From Chryseobacterium sp. ISL-80 (lineage in GTDB: Bacteria; Bacillota; Bacilli; Bacillales; Cytobacillaceae), in assembly GCA_018613055.1 (NCBI GenBank), contig JAGGQZ010000007.1, forward strand, positions 48,565-112,564: a stretch of 64,000 bases of DNA. The letters run 5' to 3'. Below are positions 55,348 through 64,000 of this stretch, piece by piece (the stretch's first letter is position 1; every line of letters starts with the position of its first letter). Both the position numbers and the translations under genes were made by a program. The notes under the pieces are model-generated. The model was not told the DNA's origin and did not search any database. It saw only the letters and a program-made list of their open reading frames with translations.

Positions 55348-56289
55348 TTACTTCTTCTCTCCCAGACGTTTTCTTAAATCAAACCCTAAATCAATTATAC
55401 CTAATAACCTCACAATATAAAGAATAAATGGCAGGAGGAACATCAGGACAATCACGATAATGGGGACAGCTTTCGTGTACCCTTTTATATGTGTGAAATA
55501 AAAAACGAACGAAATCCCCTGAAGGACCATCAGCATCTGCAGGATGAACGATAGATTGGAAATCACCCAGAACCAATATGTCCCTTGTTCAGGCTGCATC
55601 ACCAGTGCAACGATCATCGTGATCAGATAATACCATAGAATGCTTTTTGGCAGATTCAATTCCCGGAACGGACGCCATACTGGCACCTTGATGCCGAACC
55701 GTTTCATGAACGGAAATGAAGCAAGCTGCAGCAGGAACACGATTAAAAAGGAAGACATGACGAACATGCTTGGCACAAGTACTTCAATCATATCAACCAT
55801 TGTTTCAAATTGGCTGACCAGCTTCTCATCAGGTGTCTGGCCCATTTGTTCAAGCATCTTAATCGCCTGGTCCACAGAGGAACGGAACACTGTCACCATT
55901 TCATCAATGAAATTGATATTGAATAGAACAATCGACAAAGCATATTGTGCCACTAAATTCACCAGAAACACGACGGAGCCGGCGATATAAACAGCAAACC
56001 TGCTTTTCCCTTCCCTCACCATATAACCCATGACAGCTCCTGTCGTTCCAAAAGCCAAAGCCAGCGGAATCGCCAGGAACGAGCCAAGAATCATCGATAG
56101 CAAAACAGCCGCCAGCGTAAAAACAGCGGTGCTTTTCCAGTCATGCTTAGCCCCGAACATCAGGAACGGCAAGGATAAAAAGAAGTTCACAATCATCCCC
56201 AATCCGGGAATATACAAAGTAATTAACAACATAACAGCAAAAATCGCCAACAGGATCGCACCCTCTGTCAGCTTGTATGTATTTTTCAT
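55348..56289 (-). CDS. yybS: YybS, DUF2232 membrane protein
   Basis: This 313-residue protein has about eight hydrophobic helices and no catalytic motif. DUF2232 members lie upstream of gdpP across Bacilli; the fold resembles ECF-type S components. The ATG has GAGGTGAA upstream. It lies 30 nt before gdpP and is probably co-transcribed. Confidence 0.92.
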   Translation of the reverse strand: MKNTYKLTEGAILLAIFAVMLLITLYIPGLGMIVNFFLSLPFLMFGAKHDWKSTAVFTLAAVLLSMILGSFLAIPLALAFGTTGAVMGYMVREGKSRFAVYIAGSVVFLVNLVAQYALSIVLFNINFIDEMVTVFRSSVDQAIKMLEQMGQTPDEKLVSQFETMVDMIEVLVPSMFVMSSFLIVFLLQLASFPFMKRFGIKVPVWRPFRELNLPKSILWYYLITMIVALVMQPEQGTYWFWVISNLSFILQMLMVLQGISFVFYFTHIKGYTKAVPIIVIVLMFLLPFILYIVRLLGIIDLGFDLRKRLGEKK

Positions 56290-56303
56290 ATTTCACCTCA
56301 TCT

Positions 56304-56341
56304 AAAAGCGTAAGCGCCTCGGTCAGCCATGACAAGCGTTC
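56304..56341. repeat. Partial copy of the dispersed repeat seen at 39653
   Basis: AAAAGCG-AAGCGCCT-GGTCA-...-GACAAGCG matches the first ~37 bp of the element at 39653, in the same orientation. The rest is missing or decayed. The remaining sequence to 56516 holds nothing recognisable. Confidence 0.6.
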
Positions 56342-56516
56342 AAAGCGTCAGCCTCATGATTATGCCTGACTATATCTCCAGGATAAACACTTTCGGGCCA
56401 GACTAAATCTAAATTAACCGATAAGAACTATTTTATCCTGTAAATTACGGACAAGCAACCAAAGCGGCATATAGCTTGCAGAAAGGCAGAAGCAACTTAT
56501 TTTGGCTCTCTGTAAT

Positions 56517-56553
56517 ATAAAAGGCAGCGGGAAGCCCCGCTGCCTTTTAAAAC
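56517..56553 (-). terminator. Terminator of the rpsF-ssbA-rpsR operon
   Basis: The perfect stem AAAAGGCAGCGGG / CCCGCTGCCTTTT has a 3-4-nt loop and lies just after the rpsR stop. Confidence 0.93.
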
Positions 56554-56559
56554 CGATCA

Positions 56560-56820
<261 letters not shown>

Positions 56821-56846
56821 TTATTAAAGTTCATGTCCGAGTTATA

Positions 56847-57338
56847 TTAGAATGGAAGATCATCATCTGAAATGTCGATTTGGCCGCCACCTGCAAATGG
56901 ATCTTCATCTACTTTTGTATAACCTTGGTTCTGGCGTTGATTCTGATTTTGATTCCCGAATGGGGAACCTTGATCATTTTGACGGGAATAACCGCTATCC
57001 CCTCTGTCTGAAGACTGCCCTTTTGGCTCAAGGAACTGAACACTCTCAGCAAGAACTTCTGTAACGTATACACGCTTACCATCTTGTCCTTCATAGCTGC
57101 GAGTCTGGACACGTCCGTCTACACCTGCAAGGCTGCCTTTCTTCAAGAAGTTAGCAACGTTTTCAGCTGGACGGCGCCATACCACGCAGTTAATGAAGTC
57201 TGCTTCTCTTTCCCCCTGCTGGTTGGTAAATGAACGATTTACCGCAAGCGTGAAAGTAGCAACTGCAACTCCATTCGGTGTGAAACGCAATTCAGGATCC
57301 TTGGTCAAACGGCCGACAAGAACGACACGATTCATCAT
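56847..57338 (-). CDS. ssbA: Single-stranded DNA-binding protein SsbA
   Basis: This 163-residue protein has an N-terminal OB fold (1-105; [27 protein letters not shown]), a Gln/Asn/Gly-rich linker and the protein-interaction tail DISDDDLPF. It is the essential SSB. It is the middle gene of the rpsF-ssbA-rpsR operon. The start at 57338 fits the family; an upstream in-frame ATG at 57347 is possible. Confidence 0.97.
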   Translation of the reverse strand: MMNRVVLVGRLTKDPELRFTPNGVAVATFTLAVNRSFTNQQGEREADFINCVVWRRPAENVANFLKKGSLAGVDGRVQTRSYEGQDGKRVYVTEVLAESVQFLEPKGQSSDRGDSGYSRQNDQGSPFGNQNQNQRQNQGYTKVDEDPFAGGGQIDISDDDLPF

Positions 57339-57416
57339 CAGAATCAACTCCTTCCCCCCAGCATGGATGTTCCATGTGAAACACCTTCCGCTGAAAGTTT
57401 ATATTTGTATCATTTA

Positions 57417-57704
57417 TTATTCTTCTTCTTTAATAACGATGTGGCGAATGATATCTTCGCTGATCTTAGCAAGACGAGAGAATTCCTCAACTGCTGCCGG
57501 AGTAGCGTTTACCTTAACAAGCTGGTAGTAGCCATCACGGAAATCATTGATTTCATAAGCTAGGCGGCGTTTGCCCCATTCCTTAGCTTCTGCAACTTCC
57601 GCACCGTTGTCTGTAAGGATTGTGCTGAAACGCTCAGTAAGAGCCTTTTTAGCTTCCTCTTCAATGTTTGGGCGGATGATGTACATAATTTCGTACTTTC
57701 TCAT
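57417..57704 (-). CDS. rpsF: 30S ribosomal protein S6
   Basis: This 95-residue S6 has the ferredoxin-like fold with [12 protein letters not shown] at the start and [17 protein letters not shown] in the centre. ATG 57704 has AGGAGG 8 nt upstream. It is first gene of the operon, and S6:S18 binds the mRNA leader for feedback in many bacteria. Confidence 0.97.
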   Translation of the reverse strand: MRKYEIMYIIRPNIEEEAKKALTERFSTILTDNGAEVAEAKEWGKRRLAYEINDFRDGYYQLVKVNATPAAVEEFSRLAKISEDIIRHIVIKEEE

Positions 57705-57780
57705 CACTGTCACCTCCTTTTGGTCTAAACGGCCCCATTACAGGGCAAGGAGTAATTGTTTAATTACTCACAAGATGAAA
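57705..57780 (-). promoter_or_regulatory. rpsF leader: possible S6:S18-binding RNA motif
   Basis: The leader contains a hairpin GAGTAATT-AAAC-AATTACTC. A second fold follows in which CCCTGTAATGGGG is next to CCGTTTAGACC and the ribosome site. A CCG in this context is a feature of the known S6:S18 leader motif. The match is by eye only. Confidence 0.45.
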
Positions 57781-57908
57781 TTATATCACAGAACCTATCC
57801 AAAAGCAACGCAATATGAAATGAACCTACTTTTGCTGTTTCTTTGTTATAGATTTCTATAATAAAATACTAACATATGTTCGTATTTTTGTCCAAGCTAT
57901 TTTTAGCT

Positions 57909-58095
57909 AAGGCTCTTTTCTCAAACTTTGTTGCTTTTGAATACAAAATGGTTTGAATTGGCTGTATTCCTTCGTATAGTAGACACTTTTTATGAGAAAA
58001 GAGCATGCAAACTTGATAACGACCTCCAAAATAGGGGTCTATTACGTTAAAATCGGCTTTAGGATTTTAACAACAATTCTTACGAAAACAGCCTT
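57909..58095. mobile_element. MITE-like element, copy 2 (187 bp)
   Basis: It has the same ends (AAGGCTCTTTTC ... GAAAACAGCCTT), the same internal pair GCTCTTTTCTCA / TGAGAAAAGAGC and the same GTTAAAATC / GATTTTAAC hairpin as the copy at 41138. AGCT flanks both sides (possible 4-bp target duplication, though AGCT is itself a palindrome). The segment between the pairs has diverged. It lies between ychF and rpsF. No ORF. Confidence 0.75.
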
Positions 58096-58102
58096 AGCTA
58101 AA

Positions 58103-58141
58103 TAAAAAAATCAGCCCGCATCTCGGCAGGGCTGATTTTTG
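58103..58141 (-). terminator. ychF terminator
   Basis: The stem AAATCAGCCC / GGGCTGATTT is followed on the minus strand by TTTTATTT, immediately after the stop. Confidence 0.9.
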
Positions 58142-58142
58142 A

Positions 58143-59243
58143 TTATACATTAAAGCGGAAGTGGATGATGTCCCCGTCTTTCACTTCGTATTCTTTACCT
58201 TCAAGGCGGACTTTTCCGGCTTCCTTGGCAGCTGTCATGGATCCCGCTGCAAGAAGGTCATCGTAGTGGACTGTTTCTGCCCTGATGAATCCTCGCTCAA
58301 AGTCGGAGTGGATGACGCCAGCACATTGAGGTGCTTTCATTCCGTGACGGAATGTCCATGCGCGTACTTCCTGGACACCGGCTGTGAAGTAGGTAGCCAG
58401 TCCAAGCAGGCTGTATGCCGCACGGATCAACTGGTCCAGACCTGATTCTTCTATTCCCAGCTCTTCAAGGAACATTTCTTTTTCTTCGCCTTCAAGCTCA
58501 GCAATTTCTTCCTCGATTTTCGCACTGATGACAATGACTTCCGCATTGTCCTTTTCTGCGAACTCGCGGACTTTTTGGACATACTCATTGCCACTAGGGT
58601 CTGCAACATCTTCTTCACCGACGTTGGCAACATATAGCATTGGCTTGATCGTCAATAAGTGAAGATGCTTGACGATTTTCATTTCTTCTTCCGTAAATTC
58701 AACTGCACGAGCCGGCTGTTCGGCTTCAAACGCTTCACGCAGACGTGCCAGAATCGGAAACTCAAAAGAAGCTTCCTTATCCTTTTGCTTAGCCAATTTC
58801 TCAACACGACTGATTCTTTTTTCAACAGATTCCATGTCAGCCAGAATCAATTCCAGGTTGATAACCTCAATATCAGAAATAGGGTCTACCTTACCCGCAA
58901 CGTGAGTAATATTGTCATCTGCAAAACAACGAACAACCTGACAGATTGCATCTACCTGGCGGATATGGGAAAGGAACTTATTTCCAAGTCCTTCACCCTT
59001 GCTCGCACCTTTAACGATACCGGCAATATCAGTAAATTCGAAAGCAGTCGGTACCGTCTTTTTCGGCTGGACCAGCTCAGTCAATTTAGTTAAACGATGA
59101 TCAGGAACCTCAACGATTCCAACATTCGGGTCAATCGTACAGAACGGATAGTTGGCTGATTCAGCACCAGCCTGTGTGATCGCATTAAACAATGTTGACT
59201 TCCCAACGTTAGGAAGTCCAACAATACCTGCTGTTAAAGCCAT
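58143..59243 (-). CDS. ychF: Redox-regulated ATPase YchF (Obg family)
   Basis: The 366 residues comprise a P-loop GLPNVGKSTLFNAIT (near residue 8), a switch region DIAGIVKGASKGEGLGN, a helical insert (about 120-200) and a C-terminal TGS domain (about 280-366). It prefers ATP over GTP and associates with ribosomes. The start at 59243 (MALTAG) has GAGGAGTGA upstream. It precedes rpsF in the conserved order. Confidence 0.96.
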   Translation of the reverse strand: MALTAGIVGLPNVGKSTLFNAITQAGAESANYPFCTIDPNVGIVEVPDHRLTKLTELVQPKKTVPTAFEFTDIAGIVKGASKGEGLGNKFLSHIRQVDAICQVVRCFADDNITHVAGKVDPISDIEVINLELILADMESVEKRISRVEKLAKQKDKEASFEFPILARLREAFEAEQPARAVEFTEEEMKIVKHLHLLTIKPMLYVANVGEEDVADPSGNEYVQKVREFAEKDNAEVIVISAKIEEEIAELEGEEKEMFLEELGIEESGLDQLIRAAYSLLGLATYFTAGVQEVRAWTFRHGMKAPQCAGVIHSDFERGFIRAETVHYDDLLAAGSMTAAKEAGKVRLEGKEYEVKDGDIIHFRFNV

Positions 59244-59397
59244 CCATGTCACTCCTCTATTTTAAAAATATATCTATTCAAGCAATAATCACCTAAACGA
59301 TTTTTTCCTCTCACAATTATAGAGATTACAGGGGGAAAAGACAAGCTTGTAAAAAATCGCAAGCTGCTTGGTACTCTTATGGCGGTGGATTTGCTTG

Positions 59398-59785
59398 CAT
59401 AAGGGTATCTTTCCGACTGAATGGTGCCCTTATAGAGATGGAACTCCCTGCATAAGGGTATCTTTCCACTTGAATGGTGCCCTTATAGAGCTGAAAATGC
59501 CTGCATAAGGATATCTTTTCGCCTAAATGGTGCCCTTATAGAGATGGAACTCCCTGCATAAGGGTATCTTTCCACTTGAATGGTGCACTTATAGAGCTGA
59601 AAATGCCTGCATAAGGGTATCTTTCCGCCTAAATGGTGCCCTTATAGAGATGGAACTCCCTGCATATTGGTATCTTTCCGCTTGAATGGTGCACTTATAG
59701 AGCTGAAAAGGCCTCCATAAGGGTATCTTTCTGCCTGAATGGTGCCCTTATAGAGATCCAAATGCGCGCATAAGGGTATCTTTCC
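59398..59785. repeat. Tandem palindrome array 3, exact 53-bp period (8 units, alternating A/B types)
   Basis: CATAAGGGTATCTTTCC starts at 59398, 59451, 59504, 59557, 59610, 59663 (mutated arm), 59716 and 59769, exactly 53 bp apart. Each unit pairs ATAAGGG with CCCTTAT (35 bp outer span). Linkers alternate: GAGATGGAACTCCCTG (A) and GAGCTGAAAATGCCTG (B), giving an ABABABA order with a 106-bp super-period. It lies between yyaE (end) and ychF (start). The flanking 59244-59397 holds no feature. Confidence 0.95.
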
Positions 59786-59846
59786 TGATACGTTTTCCAA
59801 TGAATAACCAAGAGCTCATATGTATTGCTGCTCTTCACCAAAAAGA

Positions 59847-59874
59847 AAAACCGCACCCTATCAAAGTGCGGCCA
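59847..59874 (-). terminator. yyaE terminator
   Basis: The stem CCGCAC / GTGCGG is followed on the minus strand by TTTTTCTTTTT, right after the stop codon. Confidence 0.85.
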
Positions 59875-61875
59875 TCATTCTTTATCTACCTTTTCAATAT
59901 TCACCAGGCAATCATAAAGGGTGCTGCCTAGGCCGTTGTCTGATTCCCGACTGGATGTCAGCTGGTTGACTGAGCCGCCGAATCTGGCGCTCAAGCCTTC
60001 ATCTATATTCACCGTTCCCGGATGGGCCATTTTAAAAATCGAAACGGTCCCTTTCACTTCTCCTCTGTCATTCCATACACGCACATGGTCCTGGTCCTTC
60101 AAGCCTTTTTCGGCAGCGACGCTTTCGGCGATTTCCACTTTTACATATGGTTCTGGCTGGAACAGGTGGAAATGCTGCGAATGGTTCGAACGCAGCGGGT
60201 GAATTGTCAGCAATGTATAAGGGTATTTTTCAGCAAGCTTGGGATTGGTCCATTTTGTTTCTGTCGGGAGCGACAGCTTGATTTTGCCGTCTGCAACGGC
60301 GGATGAAGTGAATTCATACTTGCCGCTCGGCGTTTTAAAGCTTCTGTCTGCCCAGGGAATTTTATCGACGGGTAACTCAGCGAACTTTTCGACACGAATT
60401 TTATCAAGGCTGATTCCCTTTTCAGCCAAGGATGCGAGCCCCATTCCGATGAATTCTTCCCTGGTAAAATTGAATTCGTCTCCAAACCCTAATCTCGTTG
60501 CCAGTTCTCCCCAGATCCAGGCGTCTGGCTTTGCCTCACCTGGCGGTTCAACAAGCTTGGGACCATGGTTCACATAATGATGGTACATCGACGAATAATA
60601 TACATCCTCCACTTCAAAAGCGGTAGCAGCTGGCAGAACATAATCAGCAAGTTCAGCTGTATCCGTCATGAACTGGTCGATCACGACAAGAGTTTCGAGT
60701 GATTCAAAAGCCTCTCGAACCCGATTTGTATCAGGAACCTGCGTCAGCGGGTTGCCGCAAGTGACAATTCCCATTTTAATTTCTGGATTGACAGCGCTAA
60801 GAATCTCCTCGGCCTGTCTCATCATCGTGAACGTACGCAATGACTTTTTCCGTTCAGGCATCATCATGTTCTGATAGTCAAAGCTCTGCCCTACCTGTTT
60901 GTTGGCATAATTGGCTCCGCCGCCGGCAATTCCGATATTGCCGCTGATTGCGACCAGTGCGTCTAGCAGCCTGATCGTGTTGCCGCCATTTTCATAGCGC
61001 TGCATTCCCAGACCCATGATCGTGGAAACTGGGCGGTCAGCATAAACCTCGGCAAGATGGGTGATGACTTCGGCCGGAACCTCTGTCACTTCGCTGATAT
61101 AATCTAACGTCACACTATCCAGGATGTCCTTCAAGTCTTCGAACCCAACAGTCTGATTTGCCAAAAACTCAAAATCCTGCAGTTCCATCCGGAGCAATTC
61201 CTTCATGATTCCCGCCGCTAAAAGCCCGTCAAATCCAGGCTTAATGGAGATATATTCATTCGCCAGCTTGGCAGTTGCATTATAAATTGGATCAATGACA
61301 TATATCTTCGTGCCATTCTTTTTCACAGCCTGCAGGTTTTGAAAAAGATGCATATTCGTCCGTGCGACATTCCTGCCCCAGATGACGACATGCTTGCTAT
61401 TTTTCAAATCCTCAGGCGCATGGCTGTACGCATCACCGAAATCCCAGTTCTGTGCTTCAATACCGGACCCCCAGCAGATTGAACCTGTCAATTCAGTCAC
61501 TCCGCCATAAAGATTGAAAAAGCGGCTGTCTAAATTGGAAAGTAAACCACTGTTGGAATAATCATGGCTGTGCAAAACGGAAATGGTCCCGAAGTTTTCT
61601 TTATAAAAGGCCAGTTTTTCAGCAATTTCATCTAACGCCTGCTCCCATGAAATCTGCTTGAATCTTCCTTCGACTTTTTTCAGTGGATAAAGCAATCGAT
61701 CTTCAGAATTCGCCCTGTTCTCAAGCATCCTGCCGCGGCCGCAAATTTTCCCCTGGGTAATAGGGTGCTCGGGATTGCCTTCAACCTTTGTTACTTTTCC
61801 GTCCTCCACGGTAACAAGGAACCCGCAGCTGTCCCAGCAATTCAACGGACAGGCTGAATGATGTACTGTTGCCAT
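59875..61875 (-). CDS. yyaE: Molybdopterin (bis-MGD) oxidoreductase, YyaE family
   Basis: This 666-residue member of the DMSO-reductase superfamily has an N-terminal 4Fe-4S motif (HHSACPLNCWDSCG followed by KICGRG), molybdopterin domains (WGRNVARTNMH, GLGMQRYENGGN) and a C-terminal barrel (LTIHPLRSNHSQH, VRVWNDRGEVKG). There is no Tat signal, so it is cytosolic. ATG 61875 with GGGGAGATGAGG upstream gives the length of B. subtilis YyaE. The substrate is not known. Confidence 0.92.
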   Translation of the reverse strand: MATVHHSACPLNCWDSCGFLVTVEDGKVTKVEGNPEHPITQGKICGRGRMLENRANSEDRLLYPLKKVEGRFKQISWEQALDEIAEKLAFYKENFGTISVLHSHDYSNSGLLSNLDSRFFNLYGGVTELTGSICWGSGIEAQNWDFGDAYSHAPEDLKNSKHVVIWGRNVARTNMHLFQNLQAVKKNGTKIYVIDPIYNATAKLANEYISIKPGFDGLLAAGIMKELLRMELQDFEFLANQTVGFEDLKDILDSVTLDYISEVTEVPAEVITHLAEVYADRPVSTIMGLGMQRYENGGNTIRLLDALVAISGNIGIAGGGANYANKQVGQSFDYQNMMMPERKKSLRTFTMMRQAEEILSAVNPEIKMGIVTCGNPLTQVPDTNRVREAFESLETLVVIDQFMTDTAELADYVLPAATAFEVEDVYYSSMYHHYVNHGPKLVEPPGEAKPDAWIWGELATRLGFGDEFNFTREEFIGMGLASLAEKGISLDKIRVEKFAELPVDKIPWADRSFKTPSGKYEFTSSAVADGKIKLSLPTETKWTNPKLAEKYPYTLLTIHPLRSNHSQHFHLFQPEPYVKVEIAESVAAEKGLKDQDHVRVWNDRGEVKGTVSIFKMAHPGTVNIDEGLSARFGGSVNQLTSSRESDNGLGSTLYDCLVNIEKVDKE

Positions 61876-61943
61876 TTCCTCATCTCCCCACTGCTTCTCT
61901 ATATCGTTCATTAATTTTAATAATAAGGATAATACAATATTGA

Positions 61944-61976
61944 TAAAAAAAGAAGCAGGATTATTCTCCCTGCTTC
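61944..61976 (-). terminator. Terminator overlapping the yyzM stop codon
   Basis: The stem GAAGCAGG / CCTGCTTC is followed by seven T on the minus strand. Its 5' arm lies inside the last codons of yyzM and the TAA is in the loop, which separates the mscS-yyzM unit from yyaE. Confidence 0.88.
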
Positions 61977-62161
61977 GATAAAACCTTCTTCACTTTTCGT
62001 GTGAACTCTTTTCGTGGAATTAAGACACTGTGCTCGCAGCCTTCACATTTGATTCGGATATCCATGCCAAGACGGATGATTTTCCACTTGTTGGTGCCGC
62101 AAGGATGTGGTTTTTTCATTTCAACAACATCATTCAGTTGAAACTCATGCTCCAATTTCAA
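61961..62161 (-). CDS. yyzM: YyzM, DUF951 small zinc-ribbon-like protein
   Basis: This 66-residue protein has C21 in KKPHPCGTNKWK and the CEGCEHS pair (about residues 39-42), with a basic C-terminus. The DUF951 layout suggests nucleic-acid or zinc binding. It lies 11 nt after the MscS gene and is probably co-transcribed with it. Confidence 0.9.
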   Translation of the reverse strand: MKLEHEFQLNDVVEMKKPHPCGTNKWKIIRLGMDIRIKCEGCEHSVLIPRKEFTRKVKKVLSKQGE

Positions 62162-62172
62162 AACCTCCTTGT

Positions 62173-63081
62173 TTAGTTACCGAATTCTTTCTGCTCTCCG
62201 CCTTCCTGGCGTGAGTACATGACCATTCTTGGGAATGGTATCTCAATTCCGTGCTGGTCAAGAAGCAGCTTGATGTCCTTGCGCAGCTGTCTTCCGATAT
62301 ACCAGTGCTTCATTGGCAGGGTTTCTGCGACGATCCGCAGCACTACCTCTGAGGCCCCAAATTGCTGGACACCTAAAAGCTCTGGTGTCTTCACCAATTC
62401 AGGATACTTTTCTGTCGTCGTTTCCAGATATTCCTGCAGTACTTTTTCAGCGTATTCAATATCCCCTTCATAAGCAATTCCGATGTCCAGGACCGAAACA
62501 CTGTTATATAGCGAGAAATTGGTGACTTCTACGATGCTTCCATTGGGCAAAATATTAATTTCCCCTGTAAAGCTTTTAATCTTCGTCGTCCGCAGCCCGA
62601 TTTCCTCCACCGTTCCTTCAAATTGGCCAATTCTTACATAATCGCCCACTGAAAACTGATCTTCAAAAATAATAAAGAAACCGGTGATAATGTCTTTCAC
62701 AAGACTCTGCGCCCCGAAACCGACGGCCAAACCGACAATCCCTGCACCAGCGAGCATGGCCTTGACATCAATGGTCAAAGCAGACAGGATTGTCATAATA
62801 GAAATAAAGTAGACCACATACGTGAGAATATTTTCAAGCAGCTTCTGCAGCGTGGTTTCCCGCCGCTCCGAAACCCTTATCGGCCCCTTCGTTCTAATCC
62901 TGAAAAAATTATGAATCGCAAGCTTGCCAATTCGGATTAGCAATCCAGAGATGATCAGGATTGCAATGATTTTCAGGGTACTTTCCCCAATGGCAAACCA
63001 GAGTTCTTCATCCATTAGCTTTTGACTCATTTTATTTAAAAACGCCTGTGTTCTAGTCAGACTCTCTTCTGTTTTCGTCAT
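62173..63081 (-). CDS. Small-conductance mechanosensitive channel (MscS family)
   Basis: The 302 residues comprise three membrane segments (about 27-47, 80-98 and 100-130, the last pore-lining GAGIVGLAVGFGAQSLVKDI), the beta domain (GDYVRIGQFEGTVEEIGLRTT) and a C-terminal alpha/beta vestibule (to about 290). It releases solutes on hypo-osmotic shock. It heads the mscS-yyzM unit, divergent from yyaC. Confidence 0.93.
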   Translation of the reverse strand: MTKTEESLTRTQAFLNKMSQKLMDEELWFAIGESTLKIIAILIISGLLIRIGKLAIHNFFRIRTKGPIRVSERRETTLQKLLENILTYVVYFISIMTILSALTIDVKAMLAGAGIVGLAVGFGAQSLVKDIITGFFIIFEDQFSVGDYVRIGQFEGTVEEIGLRTTKIKSFTGEINILPNGSIVEVTNFSLYNSVSVLDIGIAYEGDIEYAEKVLQEYLETTTEKYPELVKTPELLGVQQFGASEVVLRIVAETLPMKHWYIGRQLRKDIKLLLDQHGIEIPFPRMVMYSRQEGGEQKEFGN

Positions 63082-63386
63082 TTTTACACCTGCCCGTTAA
63101 ATTCATCCATCTATCAAACGTTATGTAACAAAGTAGAAAATTTCATACAAACACATTCATTTTAACAAGTTTTATAATGTAGATAAAGAAGACTGTTTGC
63201 CCGATGGCACAACTTCAATCGAAAAAAGATTGGTCCTTCATATTTCATTATATTAATATAACATCAATGCTTTTTGAAAGGGCCGATAACATCAAAAACC
63301 TGCGTTGGTAAAAATAAGACCTTATACCTCTATAAAAGATTCACTGCTCCAAAAGACCTTGTTTAGATCTTTCTGTTTACAGGTAT

Positions 63387-63416
63387 GTATAGATTACAAA
63401 TAAAGTCCGTATACTG
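63387..63416 (+). promoter_or_regulatory. Sigma-F-like promoter of yyaC
   Basis: GTATA (63387-63391), a 15-bp spacer, then CCGTATACTG (63407-63416) fits the sigma-F pattern GYWTA / nnnrAnAnTR apart from its leading GG. It is 28 bp upstream of the yyaC ATG. The rest of 63082-63386 holds the mscS promoter side and no gene. Confidence 0.5.
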
Positions 63417-63444
63417 ATAGTACGAATTTTAAGGAGTTGATCCA

Positions 63445-64000
63445 ATGAATCTCAAAAACCATTTTTTCGAGCGGAAAAACAGTGTGGCGAAAATCAATCA
63501 TGAGGATGAGCTGGCGGCCGAGAAGCTGGCTTCTGAAATCCTGGACCTTCTTCCTAGTTTCAGCACCAGGCCCATTGTTTTTGTCTGCATTGGAACTGAC
63601 CGCTCTACCGGTGATTCATTGGGTCCGCTGATCGGAACACTGCTGGAAGAAAAGGATATCACTCCTTACCATGTGTATGGGACGCTCGATGATCCGATTC
63701 ATGCTGTCAATATGGATGCCAAACTGACGGAAATCAAGCAAAAACACCTCAATCCATTCATCATCGGCATAGACGCATGTCTTGGCCGTTTGAAAAGCGT
63801 CGGCTCGATCCAGGTAGCCAATGGGCCTGTCAAGCCTGGCGCCGGAGTGAACAAGGAGCTGCCGGAGGTCGGGGATATGCATATTACCGGGATCGTCAAT
63901 GTCAGCGGGTTCATGGAGTTCTTCGTTTTACAAAACACCCGATTGAATCTCGTATTAAAAATGGCCAAAACGATTGCGAACGGCATTTTCGAGAGCAGCC
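63445..64000 (+). CDS. yyaC: YyaC, spore protease-like (DUF1256), 3' end beyond the window
   Basis: The frame is open from ATG 63445 (AAGGAGTTGATCC upstream) to the window edge, 185 codons, so the C-terminus is missing. The protein shows FVCIGTDRSTGDSLGPLIG, GTLDDPIHA and IGIDACLGR, the GPR-fold features of the sporulation protein family DUF1256/YyaC. It is expected to act in the forespore. The sigma-F-like promoter is consistent with that. Confidence 0.93.
   Translation, partial: MNLKNHFFERKNSVAKINHEDELAAEKLASEILDLLPSFSTRPIVFVCIGTDRSTGDSLGPLIGTLLEEKDITPYHVYGTLDDPIHAVNMDAKLTEIKQKHLNPFIIGIDACLGRLKSVGSIQVANGPVKPGAGVNKELPEVGDMHITGIVNVSGFMEFFVLQNTRLNLVLKMAKTIANGIFESS

Overview
The window is a stretch of a Bacillaceae chromosome (Firmicutes, Bacillus/Mesobacillus-like by gene content) that runs up to the left flank of oriC. 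The right half carries the conserved oriC-proximal block known from B. subtilis: rlmH, htrC, walJIHKR, a tRNA cluster, purA, dnaC, rplI, gdpP, yybS, rpsR-ssbA-rpsF, ychF, yyaE, yyzM, a MscS channel and yyaC. Most genes are on the minus strand, as expected if replication enters from the right.

Layout. 1-0.55 kb: a 52-bp tandem palindrome array. 0.57-10.3 kb: two DsrE-like proteins, a cupin, a zinc metalloprotease, a DAO-type flavoprotein, two small envelope proteins, an MFS exporter, a PAS histidine kinase and oligoendopeptidase F. 10.3-12.4 kb: a complete type II (actin-like) partition cassette on the chromosome, with ParR-like and ParM-like genes and an upstream cluster of helically phased TGTATACA-like sites. 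12.9-23.9 kb: an RND exporter, a tiny lipoprotein, a DUF3231 protein, a Vpr-like secreted subtilase, a DAACS symporter and a three-gene operon resembling heme-dependent oxidative N-demethylase (dimethylamine monooxygenase). 24.2-28.7 kb: ahpCF and mqo, separated by a second 52-bp array. 28.7-38.7 kb: an accessory stretch with an AT-rich two-gene unit of unknown function, a frameshifted ArsR-type regulator and assorted metabolic and membrane genes. 38.8-64 kb: the oriC-proximal core.

The less expected content is non-coding. Three intergenic arrays have rigid 52-, 52- or 53-bp periods and each unit contains a spaced inverted repeat. A fourth small array has an exact 21-bp period. All four periods are close to whole numbers of helical turns. 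Two 187-188-bp MITE-like elements share terminal inverted repeats and have possible 4-bp target duplications. In the tRNA cluster, truncated 5' parts of tRNA-Phe and tRNA-Lys lie just upstream of the intact genes, each broken at the same D-arm position by a related 61-62-bp palindromic insert. A DnaA-box cluster lies upstream of rlmH.

The genes fall into recognisable working groups. WalRK with WalH/I/J controls cell-wall homeostasis, and a WalR-like box lies upstream of the neighbouring M23 endopeptidase. AhpC/AhpF form a peroxidase pair behind a PerR-like box. S6, SSB and S18 form one operon. GdpP (c-di-AMP phosphodiesterase) is translationally coupled to L9. Protein families and regulator sites are assigned by recognition of motifs; no database search was run.
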